A DNA stretch of 64,000 nt. Origin: Chondrosia reniformis. Its lineage: Eukaryota > Porifera > Demospongiae > Chondrillida > Chondrillidae. The notes beneath the pieces are model-generated. The model saw only the letters and a list, made by a program, of their open reading frames with translations, did not search any database and was not told the DNA's origin. Within the stretch, counting starts at the first letter, position 1; each line of letters begins with the position of its first letter. The position numbers and the translations under genes are program-made. Location of the stretch: positions 4,774,001 to 4,838,000 of the forward strand of contig OX359191.1 in NCBI GenBank assembly GCA_947172415.1, given 5' to 3'. Positions 63,750-64,000 of the stretch are shown here, in pieces.

Positions 63750-64000
63750 CCTTGTGTGCAAGTTACGCTTAATTAAATGAGCAAAATAATCACAATATAA
63801 GGAAGAATTCAAAGTTACGATTGCGCAAGCTGGTGATGTATTGTGATATTCTTCTAATGCGTCACCAACACCTCTCGTATGTCGACGTTTCCTATGCACA
63901 TGTACCACGATATATGTTGGTTTCACAATTATCTGACAAATTGAAAATTTTTATTAATATAATACATGGTTTGAATATAAATTTTCCATAGGTTTTCTAT
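63750..64000. repeat. Rearranged R1 copy, runs off the window
   Basis: 63766-63884 repeats 62703-62820 in the same orientation, while 63886-64000 is the inverse of 62580-62693 (ATGCACATGTACCACGATAT, CAATTATCTGAC, TTTCCATAGGTTTTCTAT). So direct and inverted pieces of R1 are fused, and the inverted part continues beyond the window end. Confidence 0.8.

Overview
The window reads as non-bacterial, metazoan-type genomic DNA that is almost entirely mobile and satellite DNA. It is AT-rich, with GT-AG introns of about 70 to 600 bases, interstitial TTAGGG-like tracts, and a transposon mix (Helitron, KDZ, Merlin, piggyBac, pogo/Tigger, Tc1, Penelope, DIRS, a non-LTR element). This mix and the short introns would suit a sponge or another early-branching or lophotrochozoan invertebrate, but that placement is inference. 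I found no host housekeeping gene, tRNA, rRNA or CRISPR array that I could support.

Left part (1-13 kb): a hairpin-forming minisatellite and an inverted-repeat MITE; a decayed Helitron on the minus strand (1.6-6.8 kb) with GRP-repeat zinc-ribbon, HUH/Y2 Rep and PIF1-like helicase parts; a near-perfect 150-bp-arm palindrome (7.2-7.6 kb); Penelope remnants with hammerhead-like cores; a 45-bp minisatellite (M45) split by a three-exon Merlin transposase element with long inverted repeats.

14-19.4 kb: two multi-exon genes are divergently transcribed from a roughly 260-bp spacer. The minus gene encodes a DUF3987-type P-loop ATPase. The plus gene encodes CxC5/CxC6-like cysteine clusters, a chromodomain-like segment and KDZ transposase motifs. 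This pair is the best candidate here for a little-described system.

20-25 kb and 41.8-45.5 kb: two copies of a dispersed repeat (D1) carrying G-rich tracts, a conserved 31-codon leader exon and M45 arrays in a higher-order arrangement; a 3' Helitron fragment with OTU remnant follows the first copy, and a 486-bp piggyBac MITE sits in its tail.

25.7-38.6 kb: a 13-bp satellite (S13, TATGTACTAGTTG) recurs across about 13 kb and is broken by a DUF7869-like gene fragment, a Tigger-like element, a large decayed gene of an uncharacterised invertebrate family and a 5'-truncated non-LTR element. A Penelope C-terminus, a BEN-like pseudogene and a Tc1 DD34E fragment follow.

47.4-56 kb: a 314-bp insertion with 20-bp target duplications, then a second Helitron on the plus strand. 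Its N-terminal region carries a 2A-like motif (DVELNPGP) and a 23-residue repeat array. It continues with DUF6570-like, HUH Rep, PIF1-like helicase and OTU protease parts.

56.6-64 kb: a GC-richer DIRS-type tyrosine-recombinase retrotransposon (spliced gag, RT-RNase H, recombinase with its first catalytic Arg apparently changed) lies between direct copies of a repeat (R1). The right R1 copy contains a 70-bp-arm hairpin. Most coding regions contain frameshifts or stops, so the window is largely a transposon graveyard. Coordinates of decayed genes are approximate at indels.
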